Assembly: GCA_017410165.1 (NCBI GenBank)
Contig: JAFQRH010000004.1
Location: forward strand, 1-64,000
Direction of reading: 5' to 3'
From: Alistipes sp.
GTDB lineage: Bacteria > Bacteroidota > Bacteroidia > Bacteroidales > Rikenellaceae
Length of the DNA stretch: 64,000 nt
Part shown: positions 19,610 through 27,911 of the stretch, piece by piece
Layout: every line of letters begins with the position of its first letter
How positions within the stretch are numbered: the stretch's first letter is position 1
Program-made: the position numbers and the translations under genes
The notes under the pieces: generated by a model
Databases searched by the model: none
Seen by the model: the letters and a program-made list of their open reading frames with translations, nothing else
What the model was told of the DNA's origin: nothing

Positions 19610-20902
19610 CTATTTTGTTGCTATAATCTTATAATCCCAACCGGTGAGCGTATGCTCCACACCATCAATTACGACAGAGGTCGGCTCGGCAGAGAAATTA
19701 ACGTAAACCGCTACTCGGTTATTGCACTCCTCACACTTGCGCTCGAAGGCAAACACCGTCTCCGGAACGCTCTCGATATATTGAATTGCACCGCCGCGCT
19801 CGCCAGCCGAGAGAACAGGATTGTCGTGACGCAAAGCGATCAACTCCTTGTAGAATGTTGTGTACTCGTTCTGCTCCCAAGCCGGAATATGATCCTTTTC
19901 GAAGAACTCGAAGCGTTTGTTCCAACCCATCTCCTGACCGGTATAGATAAGCGGCTGTCCGTTCGGAAGCGTAAATGTAAGTACAGCCATCGCCTTAACA
20001 GCGTCGCCCATACGCTCGAATTCGGTACCCGCCCACGAATTTTCGTCGTGATTCGATGTAAACATCAGACGGAATGCCTCCTTCGGGTGCGTTGCCGCAT
20101 CCTTGGCAATATACTCTTTGAGTTCTGCTGCGCCCTTTTCGCCACGAGCAATAGCGTTGAGCAGATGGTGCAACTCCCACGCATACGATGCATCGAACGA
20201 ATCCTTGTGCAGCTCGGCGTGCTCGCCCTCTGCCAACATATAGAGTTCAGGATAGTCGCCACGCAATGCAGGAATGGTTGTCTGCCAGAAGTCGAACGGC
20301 ACTTCGCAAGCCATATCGCAACGGAAGCCATCTACCCCACGCTCCAGCCAGAAACGCATCGCCTTCTCCATCTCGGCGCGCATATCCATATTTTCGTAGT
20401 TGAGTTTTGCAATATCGGTCCAATCGTACTGCACAATCGTCTTACCGTTCTCATCGCGTACATACCAATCGGCCGGACACTCGCGAATCCACTTTGCATC
20501 AGGCGACGTATGGTTTGCAACCCAATCGAGTACTACGCGCAAACCGAGATTGTGGGCCGACGCAAGGAACGCATCGAAATCCTCCAACGAGCCAAACTCC
20601 GGATTTGTAGCGCAGTAGTCCGAAATCGCATAATACGAGCCGAGCGTACCTTTGCGCTCCAAAACGCCAATCGGATATATCGGCATCAGCCATACGATAT
20701 CCACACCCAACTCCTTCAAACGTGGAAGATGCTCGGCGGCTGCCGCAAAAGTTCCCTCCGGCGTATATTGGCGGACATTCATCTCATAGACAACCGTATT
20801 ATAGCACCACTCCGGATGCGCACTTTCGGTTTTAGTGTTGTTCGACGTGCAAGAGATTGCTGCCAAACAGATTACTGCAAGTAAATAAACCAACTTCTTC
20901 AT
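19610..20902 (-). CDS. GH13 alpha-amylase family lipoprotein
   Basis: 430 residues, lipobox AISC (Cys 18). A compact GH13 enzyme: barrel from VVYEMNVRQYTPEGTF, nucleophile Asp in GFRCDMACE, acid/base Glu in LAEGEHAELH, third Asp in TSNHDENSW, and a short C-terminal beta domain. Being the shortest of the three GH13 products, it may act on small maltooligosaccharides or carry out transglycosylation. It has no direct counterpart in the classical eight-gene B. thetaiotaomicron sus cluster. Lipid anchoring suggests a periplasmic or surface location. Confidence 0.85.
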   Translation of the reverse strand: MKKLVYLLAVICLAAISCTSNNTKTESAHPEWCYNTVVYEMNVRQYTPEGTFAAAAEHLPRLKELGVDIVWLMPIYPIGVLERKGTLGSYYAISDYCATNPEFGSLEDFDAFLASAHNLGLRVVLDWVANHTSPDAKWIRECPADWYVRDENGKTIVQYDWTDIAKLNYENMDMRAEMEKAMRFWLERGVDGFRCDMACEVPFDFWQTTIPALRGDYPELYMLAEGEHAELHKDSFDASYAWELHHLLNAIARGEKGAAELKEYIAKDAATHPKEAFRLMFTSNHDENSWAGTEFERMGDAVKAMAVLTFTLPNGQPLIYTGQEMGWNKRFEFFEKDHIPAWEQNEYTTFYKELIALRHDNPVLSAGERGGAIQYIESVPETVFAFERKCEECNNRVAVYVNFSAEPTSVVIDGVEHTLTGWDYKIIATK

Positions 20903-20929
20903 AAAGCGTCTATCGTTTTTGAGGCGGGT

Positions 20930-22615
20930 TTACAACTCAATAATAATAGACGAGTAAGCAGGCAACGAGATTACGTGCTCGTTTGCGCCATTACTCTCGA
21001 TGGTAACCTTGTTCATATCGGCAATCGGCTGTTTGATGGCACCTTTATATGTATAGGTGCTCTTCGTTGCCGATACGTTATGCACAACCAACAGGTGTTC
21101 GCTACCATATACACGGTGGAACACCATCACCTGCTTGTTCTCGCTCGACGAGTCGTCGAAGCCCTCCGGCAGACGAATCTCGCCATAAGCCAATGCCGGA
21201 TAGGTGTTACGCAAGCGCAAGAATTTGCGATATACGTTATAAATCGACGTTACCTTCTTCGACTGCTCCTCGACGTTACCGATGCCAATATCCGTATTGA
21301 CGTTCGAGGTAATCCACGTCGGACGGAACGTATCCTTTGCCTTCGGAGCCCACATCATCGGCTCGCGGACATTACGGTCGCCACCCGGCTTGGTCTTATC
21401 GCCCATCATACCAATCTCCTCGCCGTAATAGATAAACGGCGAGCCACACGAAGTGAGTAATACGGCAGCAGCCATCTTCGAGCGTTCGAGCGACATTGAA
21501 AGCGAGCCACCACCCAACGCCGTACGCGCACGTACCTCGTCGTGATTCGAGAGTTTTGTTGCCTGAATAAAGTCCTTACGGTAGTTTGCAAAGACGTTAC
21601 GCTCGGCAATCATATCCTTCGGGAACCACTTTGCGTGCGAATTTTGGATTGCGTACAGCAGACGGTTCTCCCACGCCGTAAAGTCAAACAACGAAGGCAG
21701 ACCCGTATAATACTTCGCCATATCGTCGGTACCCAACCAGCACTCGCCTACCATATATACATCCTTGAAACCAAGCACAGATTTGCCCTGGAAGTATGCA
21801 TTTACCGAATCGTAGAACTTTTTCAGGAACGTAGGGTTTTCGTTCGAGACCTGGTTGGAATAGATGTGCTTCACAGCATCCAAGCGGAAACCATCCACGC
21901 CCTTATCAACCCAGAACTTTGCCGCGCCAACCATCGCCTTGAAGGTAGCGTTGTTCTCGCACGTACCCGCAGGACCGTAGTTCAAATCAGGCATCGACTT
22001 GTCGAAGTCGCCGTGATACCAATACGACGTCGTACCGGTAGGCACTTGATGCCACGCGCCACCCGGATTGTTCTCCGAGAAGTGGTAGAAGTTACGATAC
22101 TCATTATCCACGCTCGAACAAGCACTGATGAACCACGGTGCTTTCCACGACGAGTGGTTAGGCACGAAGTCCAAAATCACACGGATATCGCGTTTATGCG
22201 CCTCTGCAATAAGGCGTTCCATATCGGCCATCGTTCCGTAATCGGGATTAACCAACTCGTAATCCACAACATCGTAGCCGTGCTCCGATGTACACGAATA
22301 GATTGGCATCAACCAGATACCCGCTATGCCCAAATCGTTCAGATAGTCGAGTTTTGCCGTTACACCATTGAAATCGCCGATGCCGTCACCATCGCTATCG
22401 GCAAACGAACGTACGTAAATCTCGTAGAATACGTCGGCACGCTTCTCGCCATCGAATGCTCGCGCCTCGTATTGCGAAATCTGATCGACGATGTCCACCA
22501 CCGGCACATCCTCGCCTCCACCGTCCGGCGTTTCGCCATTATCCGGCGGAGTACAAGCGGCAAACGACATTGCTGCCACAGCCGCCATCCATAACATTTT
22601 CTTCAAATTCATCAT
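20930..22615 (-). CDS. susG: GH13 surface alpha-amylase lipoprotein (SusG-like, no CBM58 insertion)
   Basis: 561 residues with lipobox FAAC and a Gly/Asp/Pro linker. The GH13 core starts ADVFYEIYVRSFADSDGDGIGD; catalytic residues are Asp in GFRLDAVKH, Glu in VGECWLG and Asp in LSNHDEVRA. Position after the SusE/F genes and predicted lipidation match SusG, the outer-surface amylase that makes the first cuts. However, B. thetaiotaomicron SusG is about 690 residues because of a CBM58 insertion in domain B; this protein has no such insertion. The symbol is by analogy. A 10-bp GC-rich stem-loop lies just upstream (22650-22677). Confidence 0.82.
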   Translation of the reverse strand: MMNLKKMLWMAAVAAMSFAACTPPDNGETPDGGGEDVPVVDIVDQISQYEARAFDGEKRADVFYEIYVRSFADSDGDGIGDFNGVTAKLDYLNDLGIAGIWLMPIYSCTSEHGYDVVDYELVNPDYGTMADMERLIAEAHKRDIRVILDFVPNHSSWKAPWFISACSSVDNEYRNFYHFSENNPGGAWHQVPTGTTSYWYHGDFDKSMPDLNYGPAGTCENNATFKAMVGAAKFWVDKGVDGFRLDAVKHIYSNQVSNENPTFLKKFYDSVNAYFQGKSVLGFKDVYMVGECWLGTDDMAKYYTGLPSLFDFTAWENRLLYAIQNSHAKWFPKDMIAERNVFANYRKDFIQATKLSNHDEVRARTALGGGSLSMSLERSKMAAAVLLTSCGSPFIYYGEEIGMMGDKTKPGGDRNVREPMMWAPKAKDTFRPTWITSNVNTDIGIGNVEEQSKKVTSIYNVYRKFLRLRNTYPALAYGEIRLPEGFDDSSSENKQVMVFHRVYGSEHLLVVHNVSATKSTYTYKGAIKQPIADMNKVTIESNGANEHVISLPAYSSIIIEL

Positions 22616-22649
22616 TGTTTTTCGTTTTTATTAGTTTGTCTTATTAGGA

Positions 22650-22677
22650 ACCGGCGGGTCGGTCAAAACCCGCCGGT
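22650..22677 (-). promoter_or_regulatory. Intercistronic stem-loop between susF-like and GH13 genes
   Basis: ACCGGCGGGT pairs perfectly with ACCCGCCGGT across 8 nt. No T-run follows on the minus strand, so mRNA stabilisation or processing is more likely than termination. Confidence 0.6.
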
Positions 22678-22698
22678 CAAAGTTACGATTACCTCGTA

Positions 22699-24999
22699 TT
22701 ATTTCTTCTCTACGAGAATCGTGTTTGGCGTCTTTGCCAGATTGAGGGTTACGGCATAAGTGCCTGCCTCATTAACCTTCAAGTTACCTGCATCCGGAGC
22801 CAAAGCGACCTCCTTGCCCAACTCAAATGTGCCATCCGAAGGCAAACCGAGGTTGAAGCCCCAATCGTCATTCATACGCACCTTGAACTCGGAGTCAATC
22901 TTGAACTCGCCGGTATAGATACCCTTACCTGCCGAGGTGAGAGGGAACTGCTTCGACCAGCCATCGCCGTCGATGTTACCGATGAGGCCAATGCTTGTAA
23001 TCGGAGTTGCGGTTGCAACGCCTGCCTTATCACGAGCATTGAGGATTACGCTCCAGAAGTAGAGACCGAACGGAATCTGACCGTTACCACCGTCTGCCGA
23101 GATGGTGTACGAGTAAGTCGTACCCTCCTGCAACGTCGGAGCCAACCAAGTTGACCAGTTCGGATAAGTTACCTTGAACTCGGCAACATCACCCGTTGCA
23201 CCCTCCGGCTTGTACATATCAACGAAACCTGCAAACTCGTTCTCCTGCTTGTAAGGCATCAGAGCCGGCGACGGATCGCCCAAGTTCCAGTTGTAGTGAG
23301 CAAACGAACCGGTGATCTCCAAGAAGTCAGGATTAGCCGACAAATCGGCAACCACACCGTCAATAGCGAGTTTTACGAGTGTGCTGTTGAACGTGAGTTC
23401 GAACGAGTGAGTACCTTTCGTAATGAAGAGGTTGCCACCGTTTACAACCAAGTTCGTGCAGCTGCCACCGAGACTCATCTGGTGAGTTACGCCATCAACC
23501 GAAGTGTTCCACATCTTGTTCATAATAATCTTGAACTCGCCATCGGTCTCGAACGCAACGTCGCTTACCTTGAACGAATCCGAAGCAGCGTCGTAAGTGA
23601 GCTCGATAGGAGCGCCTGCGTTCCAACCATTTACGTTACCAACCAAACCAATCGAGGTGATATCGATAACGGCTGCCTTCATTGCGCCATCGTTCAAGTT
23701 AGCGTATGCATAGTGCAAGCCCTTCGAGATAGCGATACCGGTTGCGGCTGCGCCACCTGCGTAGGTCTCCAATGCTGCGAGCGAGCCACCGAAACGTGTT
23801 CCGTACTCGGTCGGCAGACGTGCGAAGAGAATCTCACCTGCCTCCGGCATATTGACCATACCGCAGAACGTACCGTTGAATACCGAGTTGTCATACTGTG
23901 GCTGCATCTGCGGAGCAACACCATAGTTCCAACCCGTTACCGACGAAGCGATGTAGAGAACCTCGTTGTTCTCCTCCAAACCGGCACCCTCCTTAATAGT
24001 ATAAGGATAGTCGAAGATGTTCATCTCGAACGAAACGATACCGTCGCCCTCGATCAAGAGGTTCGAGCCCTTGAACTGCAAGTCGGTCGTAGCACCACCG
24101 AGCGAGAAGTCGTACTCCTTGCCATCAACAACAACATTCCAAGCATCGTTGAAACGAACCTTGTACTCCTTGCCGCTGATAACCTTGGCAACGCCTTCCC
24201 AAACGCCCTTATCTGCATTGTAGCGCATCTCGGAGTAGTCCTTATCCCAACCACCGACACCTTCGCCGATGATACCAACCTTCGTTACAGGGATATCGAG
24301 CAATGTTACCTCGTCGAGATTAACCTCCAAGTAGTGCAAGCCCTTAGTGAGCGTGATGTTACCTGCATCGCCTTCGCCGCTGAATACGCCGTCCTTCATA
24401 CCATAGTTGGTACCATCCCAGCCATTCTGCGTACAAATCTTGATCTCGTTATTGCCATCACCCTCTGCGAGGATATTGATAAAGCCACGGAAGACGCCGT
24501 CCGCACCCTGCAACAAACGCGACGAAGCGTTGTCGCCGGTCCAGCCCTGATAACCGCCGAGAATCCACATATAAGAGATCTTCGTATAATCGAAAGTAAT
24601 TACCAACGGCTTCTGCGCGCTCTTGGTCTCACCCGATGCGAGATTAGTTGCGGTCAAACAGAAAGTTACCTCGTAAGCACCTGTCAAGCGAATGCCGAGC
24701 AAATCGAACAACTCGCTATTCGTAAGCGTAGCATAGCAATTCTCGGTAGTTGCTACCGTTACGGTCGAGCCGCCATAAGTTGCATCAACAGCATACTCTA
24801 CGTCCGCCTCTACACCGAATTTTGCAGCCGACCATACCAAAGTAAAGTCCTCGTTTACGGTCACGTCGTTCACAACCACATCGCTATGCTTGTTGAACGC
24901 CGGATCAACGGTCGAAATAACAATTTCGTCCGGGTCGTGGTTGCAGGCAGCCAACGAAAGAACTGCCACAGCCGACATTAAATATTTCAGAATTTTCAT
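22699..24999 (-). CDS. susF: SusE/SusF-like starch-binding lipoprotein with about six carbohydrate-binding modules
   Basis: 766 residues from the chosen ATG at 24999 (MKILKYLMSAVAVLSLAAC, lipobox LAAC). An upstream in-frame ATG at 25017 abuts a stem-loop and gives an overlong signal. An N-terminal SusE-type Ig-like domain (NKHSDVVVNDVTVNEDFTL) is followed by repeated modules of about 105 residues, each opening with an I.G...GW motif (MWILGGYQGW, VGIIGEGVGGW, IASSVTGW, IGLVGNVNGW, SFAHYNW, IGLIGNIDGDGW). Classical SusF has three such modules; this protein has about twice as many. Expected to bind starch at the cell surface. Confidence 0.82.
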   Translation of the reverse strand: MKILKYLMSAVAVLSLAACNHDPDEIVISTVDPAFNKHSDVVVNDVTVNEDFTLVWSAAKFGVEADVEYAVDATYGGSTVTVATTENCYATLTNSELFDLLGIRLTGAYEVTFCLTATNLASGETKSAQKPLVITFDYTKISYMWILGGYQGWTGDNASSRLLQGADGVFRGFINILAEGDGNNEIKICTQNGWDGTNYGMKDGVFSGEGDAGNITLTKGLHYLEVNLDEVTLLDIPVTKVGIIGEGVGGWDKDYSEMRYNADKGVWEGVAKVISGKEYKVRFNDAWNVVVDGKEYDFSLGGATTDLQFKGSNLLIEGDGIVSFEMNIFDYPYTIKEGAGLEENNEVLYIASSVTGWNYGVAPQMQPQYDNSVFNGTFCGMVNMPEAGEILFARLPTEYGTRFGGSLAALETYAGGAAATGIAISKGLHYAYANLNDGAMKAAVIDITSIGLVGNVNGWNAGAPIELTYDAASDSFKVSDVAFETDGEFKIIMNKMWNTSVDGVTHQMSLGGSCTNLVVNGGNLFITKGTHSFELTFNSTLVKLAIDGVVADLSANPDFLEITGSFAHYNWNLGDPSPALMPYKQENEFAGFVDMYKPEGATGDVAEFKVTYPNWSTWLAPTLQEGTTYSYTISADGGNGQIPFGLYFWSVILNARDKAGVATATPITSIGLIGNIDGDGWSKQFPLTSAGKGIYTGEFKIDSEFKVRMNDDWGFNLGLPSDGTFELGKEVALAPDAGNLKVNEAGTYAVTLNLAKTPNTILVEKK

Positions 25000-25020
25000 A
25001 TTGTTTTGCATTTTCATTAA

Positions 25021-25047
25021 GGTCGGCGACGGGTTAAGCCGCCGACC
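25021..25047 (-). promoter_or_regulatory. Intercistronic stem-loop between susE-like and susF-like genes
   Basis: GGTCGGCG and CGCCGACC form an 8-bp stem with an 11-nt loop, ending 4 bp before an ATG at 25017. It would occlude that start, favouring the downstream ATG at 24999. It is similar in type to the hairpin at 22650-22677 and may set expression ratios in the operon. Confidence 0.55.
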
Positions 25048-25063
25048 TGTTTGTTATACAAGT

Positions 25064-26233
25064 TTATTCTGCCTGTTCAACAGTACCCGAAATCGGCGAA
25101 GGGTTGGTAGTATCCTCTGCCAACGCGCCAACGTCACCACGGAAGTTGATAGTAAAGCGAACATTGCCCGTGAGCGAGCAGTTAAGGTTGTCGCCACCCT
25201 GAACGAGGTGTTCGAGCGTGCCACCCCAGTTGGTATCCCAAGCACCGTTCAAACGATACTTGAACTCACCACCCTGGCAGCCGGTCATAATTGCCTCCCA
25301 GGTCTGACCACACATTGCTGCATAGTAACGATCTGCATAGTCGGCAGCCGACGGATCGGTTGGCATACCGGCAAGCGTCATATCGAGGTCGGTCTCCCAA
25401 CCGCCGACAGCCGTACCGATAACACCAATCTTCTCAACCTTCTTCCAGCTTACGGTACCGGTCAAGTGGTCAGGAGTAAGCTCAACGGTCAACCAATACA
25501 TACCCTCCTCTACGGTGATGTGAGCAGGGTCGCCTTCGGTGGTCATACCCTTCGGATCACCACCGAGGTTGCCGGTCCAGTTAGGGTTAGGACAGAACTT
25601 GAAGTGGCAGAGGTTGTCGTCGATGTAGTTAGGCGTACCGGCAGCGTTACCGAGGTATACAAGACCCTCGTAGCGGTCGCTGTTCTCGGCAGTCTCCCAG
25701 ATAATAGGCGCCTTATCCGGAGCCCAGCCCTGATAGTTACCTGCAACGTAGAGCGGACGACGAATCCAAGGAGCCGAAGTCGATTTGATGGTCGTTACGT
25801 TAACCGAAACGGCATCCGAACGCTTGGTGTATGCCTCGGACGAAGCCGAAATAGTAGAGGTTACATAGAGATAGATCATAGTCGTTGCATCCTCCGGAAC
25901 AGCAAGCGTCTTGGTGTTCACCAGAGCATTGTTCAACGCCTCTTTGGTCATAGTATAACTTGTCGTGTACGACTCGCCCAACTGAATCTCGTTGTCGCCA
26001 TAAACAGCGAACAAGCAATACGAAACAGCAGCCGGATAGCCGTAATCGACTTCATTCCACGAGAAGGTTACTTCGTTATTGAGCGTATCCTCGTCGATGG
26101 TAATATCAGAATGCGGGTTCATCACAGGAGCCACAACATCCTCTGCCGGTGCGGCCTGCATTTTGTCAACCTCCTGGCAGGAGAATGCCATCAATGCGGC
26201 TACGGCAATTGATATATATTTCAAGAATTTCAT
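25064..26233 (-). CDS. susE: SusE-like starch-binding outer membrane lipoprotein
   Basis: 389 residues starting MKFLKYISIAVAALMAFSCQE (lipobox AFSC). The N-terminal SusE domain (MNPHSDITIDEDTLNNEVTFSWNEVDYG) is homologous in layout to that of the next gene, followed by two binding modules (RRPLYVAGNYQGWAPDKAP and VEKIGVIGTAVGGWETDLDM), the number expected for SusE. It would sit with SusCD on the outer surface and capture starch. It follows susD by 35 bp. Confidence 0.85.
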   Translation of the reverse strand: MKFLKYISIAVAALMAFSCQEVDKMQAAPAEDVVAPVMNPHSDITIDEDTLNNEVTFSWNEVDYGYPAAVSYCLFAVYGDNEIQLGESYTTSYTMTKEALNNALVNTKTLAVPEDATTMIYLYVTSTISASSEAYTKRSDAVSVNVTTIKSTSAPWIRRPLYVAGNYQGWAPDKAPIIWETAENSDRYEGLVYLGNAAGTPNYIDDNLCHFKFCPNPNWTGNLGGDPKGMTTEGDPAHITVEEGMYWLTVELTPDHLTGTVSWKKVEKIGVIGTAVGGWETDLDMTLAGMPTDPSAADYADRYYAAMCGQTWEAIMTGCQGGEFKYRLNGAWDTNWGGTLEHLVQGGDNLNCSLTGNVRFTINFRGDVGALAEDTTNPSPISGTVEQAE

Positions 26234-26268
26234 CTTTTCGATTGTTTAAGATTTATACTTTATATATA

Positions 26269-27891
26269 TTATTCAACAGAGTAACCCGGATTCTGGTCCA
26301 GATTTTCGTTCGCTGTCAAGTCATCCTCTGGAAGCGGGAAGAGTTTGAGGTGATCGCTCAACGCCTGACCCTGCTTAACACCACCCTTGAACGGCCACAA
26401 GTAAGTTGCCGAAGTGTAGTAACCAAAACGGATGAGAACCGTACGACGGTGACCCTCCCAGAACAACTCCTTCGTAATCTCGTTGAACACATCGTTCAAG
26501 CTGATTGTCGAGAATGCCGGGCTGAGACCTGCACGCTTCTGCAAATCGGCGATGCACTTAACTGCCTTTGCGTCAGCAGTAGTACCACCATCTACGCGAA
26601 CCTTTGCCTCGGCGTATGCCAAGTACATCTCGGCTGCACGAATCAGAGGGAAGTCAACCGATGCGAACGACTCCGTAGCCGGCGACTCATCGAGGAAGTT
26701 ACCACCATCGAGGAAGTGACGGTTGTTGAACTTGTAAACGTGCCATCCCTTAGGGAAATCGACTGCGGTCATATCCTTGCTCTCGCAATATTTCAACGAA
26801 ACCAACGCACGCTTGTCAATCGTAGTAAAGGTTGGCTCTGCACCCGGCTCTGCGCCATCGACAGCCGACTGACCGATGAGGTTAGCAACGAACTCCGAAG
26901 AGGTTACCAAACCCGACCAGTTTGCCTGCAAGCCGAGGTACGAAGCGTTGTTCTTACCGGCAGCAATGATGTAGGTAGGACCACCGTACGACTGCGTCTT
27001 GTTAGCGTCGTAGCAAGCAGCGTAAACGAACTCCTGAACAGCGTCAGCATTCTCGCCGTTGTCACCCATAAACAATGCCTGATAGTTCTTTGCAAGCGGA
27101 TACTTTGCAATAACCTTCTCGGCAGCATCCATCGCCTCGGTGTAAGTTGCCATATCCTCTACGCCCGTATAGGTCTTGTGATTCAAGCACAAACGAGCGA
27201 GCAATGCGTAAGCAGCACCCTTATCCACGCGTGGGTAGATTTGAGTGTGAACATCCTTCAAAGCCGACTCATCCGAAACGAGCGACTCCAACTCTGCCTT
27301 CAACCACGCATAAAGGTCAGCGGCCTTAATCTGCTCCGGCTTGTATGCGCCAATAGGAGTGGTCTCATCGGTGAACGGAGGGTTGCCGAATCCGTCGAGC
27401 AATACCCAATAAGCATACGCACGCAAGAAACGAACCTCTGCACGCTCGATTGCAATCTCAGGATCGCTATCGTCCGTATTACGCAGATACTCGTTAGCGA
27501 GAGTTACCATCATCACACCACGAACATACGCAGCATAGATAGCACTATTCTTTGTCGAGGTCCAAGCATTCTTGTTAACCTCCATATTCCACTGGTTACC
27601 CCATACGCACTTCGCCTCGTCGGTCGAAATGGTCTGAATCGACCACCAAGCACGCAGGAACTCCGACTCACCGGCGTCATCTACTGCGATATCTGCGCTA
27701 CCCGGGCCGGAGTTACCAACCAAAGTAAAGCTACCGTAGAGTTTTGCCAACTGGCCAAGACGATAGATCGGATTCTCATAAGCATCGCCACTCGCAATCG
27801 CATTGTCCGACATCGGATTCTGATTGAGGTCGTGGACGCAAGCGCTCAATGACAAAGCTGCAAAAACAGCCAAAATAATGTATTTTTTCAT
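26269..27891 (-). CDS. susD: SusD/RagB starch-binding lipoprotein
   Basis: 540 residues, lipobox LSAC followed by VHDLNQNPMS, a typical SusD mature N-terminus. Alpha-helical TPR-type scaffold features include RAEVRFLRAYAYWVLLDGFGNPPF and, near the C-terminus, ELFWEGHRRTVLIRFGYY, both hallmarks of the family. SusD forms the lid of the SusC transporter and binds amylose helices. It is 20 bp after susC, the usual pair order. Confidence 0.95.
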   Translation of the reverse strand: MKKYIILAVFAALSLSACVHDLNQNPMSDNAIASGDAYENPIYRLGQLAKLYGSFTLVGNSGPGSADIAVDDAGESEFLRAWWSIQTISTDEAKCVWGNQWNMEVNKNAWTSTKNSAIYAAYVRGVMMVTLANEYLRNTDDSDPEIAIERAEVRFLRAYAYWVLLDGFGNPPFTDETTPIGAYKPEQIKAADLYAWLKAELESLVSDESALKDVHTQIYPRVDKGAAYALLARLCLNHKTYTGVEDMATYTEAMDAAEKVIAKYPLAKNYQALFMGDNGENADAVQEFVYAACYDANKTQSYGGPTYIIAAGKNNASYLGLQANWSGLVTSSEFVANLIGQSAVDGAEPGAEPTFTTIDKRALVSLKYCESKDMTAVDFPKGWHVYKFNNRHFLDGGNFLDESPATESFASVDFPLIRAAEMYLAYAEAKVRVDGGTTADAKAVKCIADLQKRAGLSPAFSTISLNDVFNEITKELFWEGHRRTVLIRFGYYTSATYLWPFKGGVKQGQALSDHLKLFPLPEDDLTANENLDQNPGYSVE

Positions 27892-27911
27892 AATCGTATT
27901 CTCCTCCTCAA

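Noticed and set aside
23296..24981. 561-codon open frame antisense to the susF-like gene
   Set aside because: Fully inside a well supported lipoprotein gene on the other strand; no recognisable domain.
26149..27852. 567-codon open frame antisense to susD
   Set aside because: Shadow of susD; the sense strand has all SusD hallmarks.
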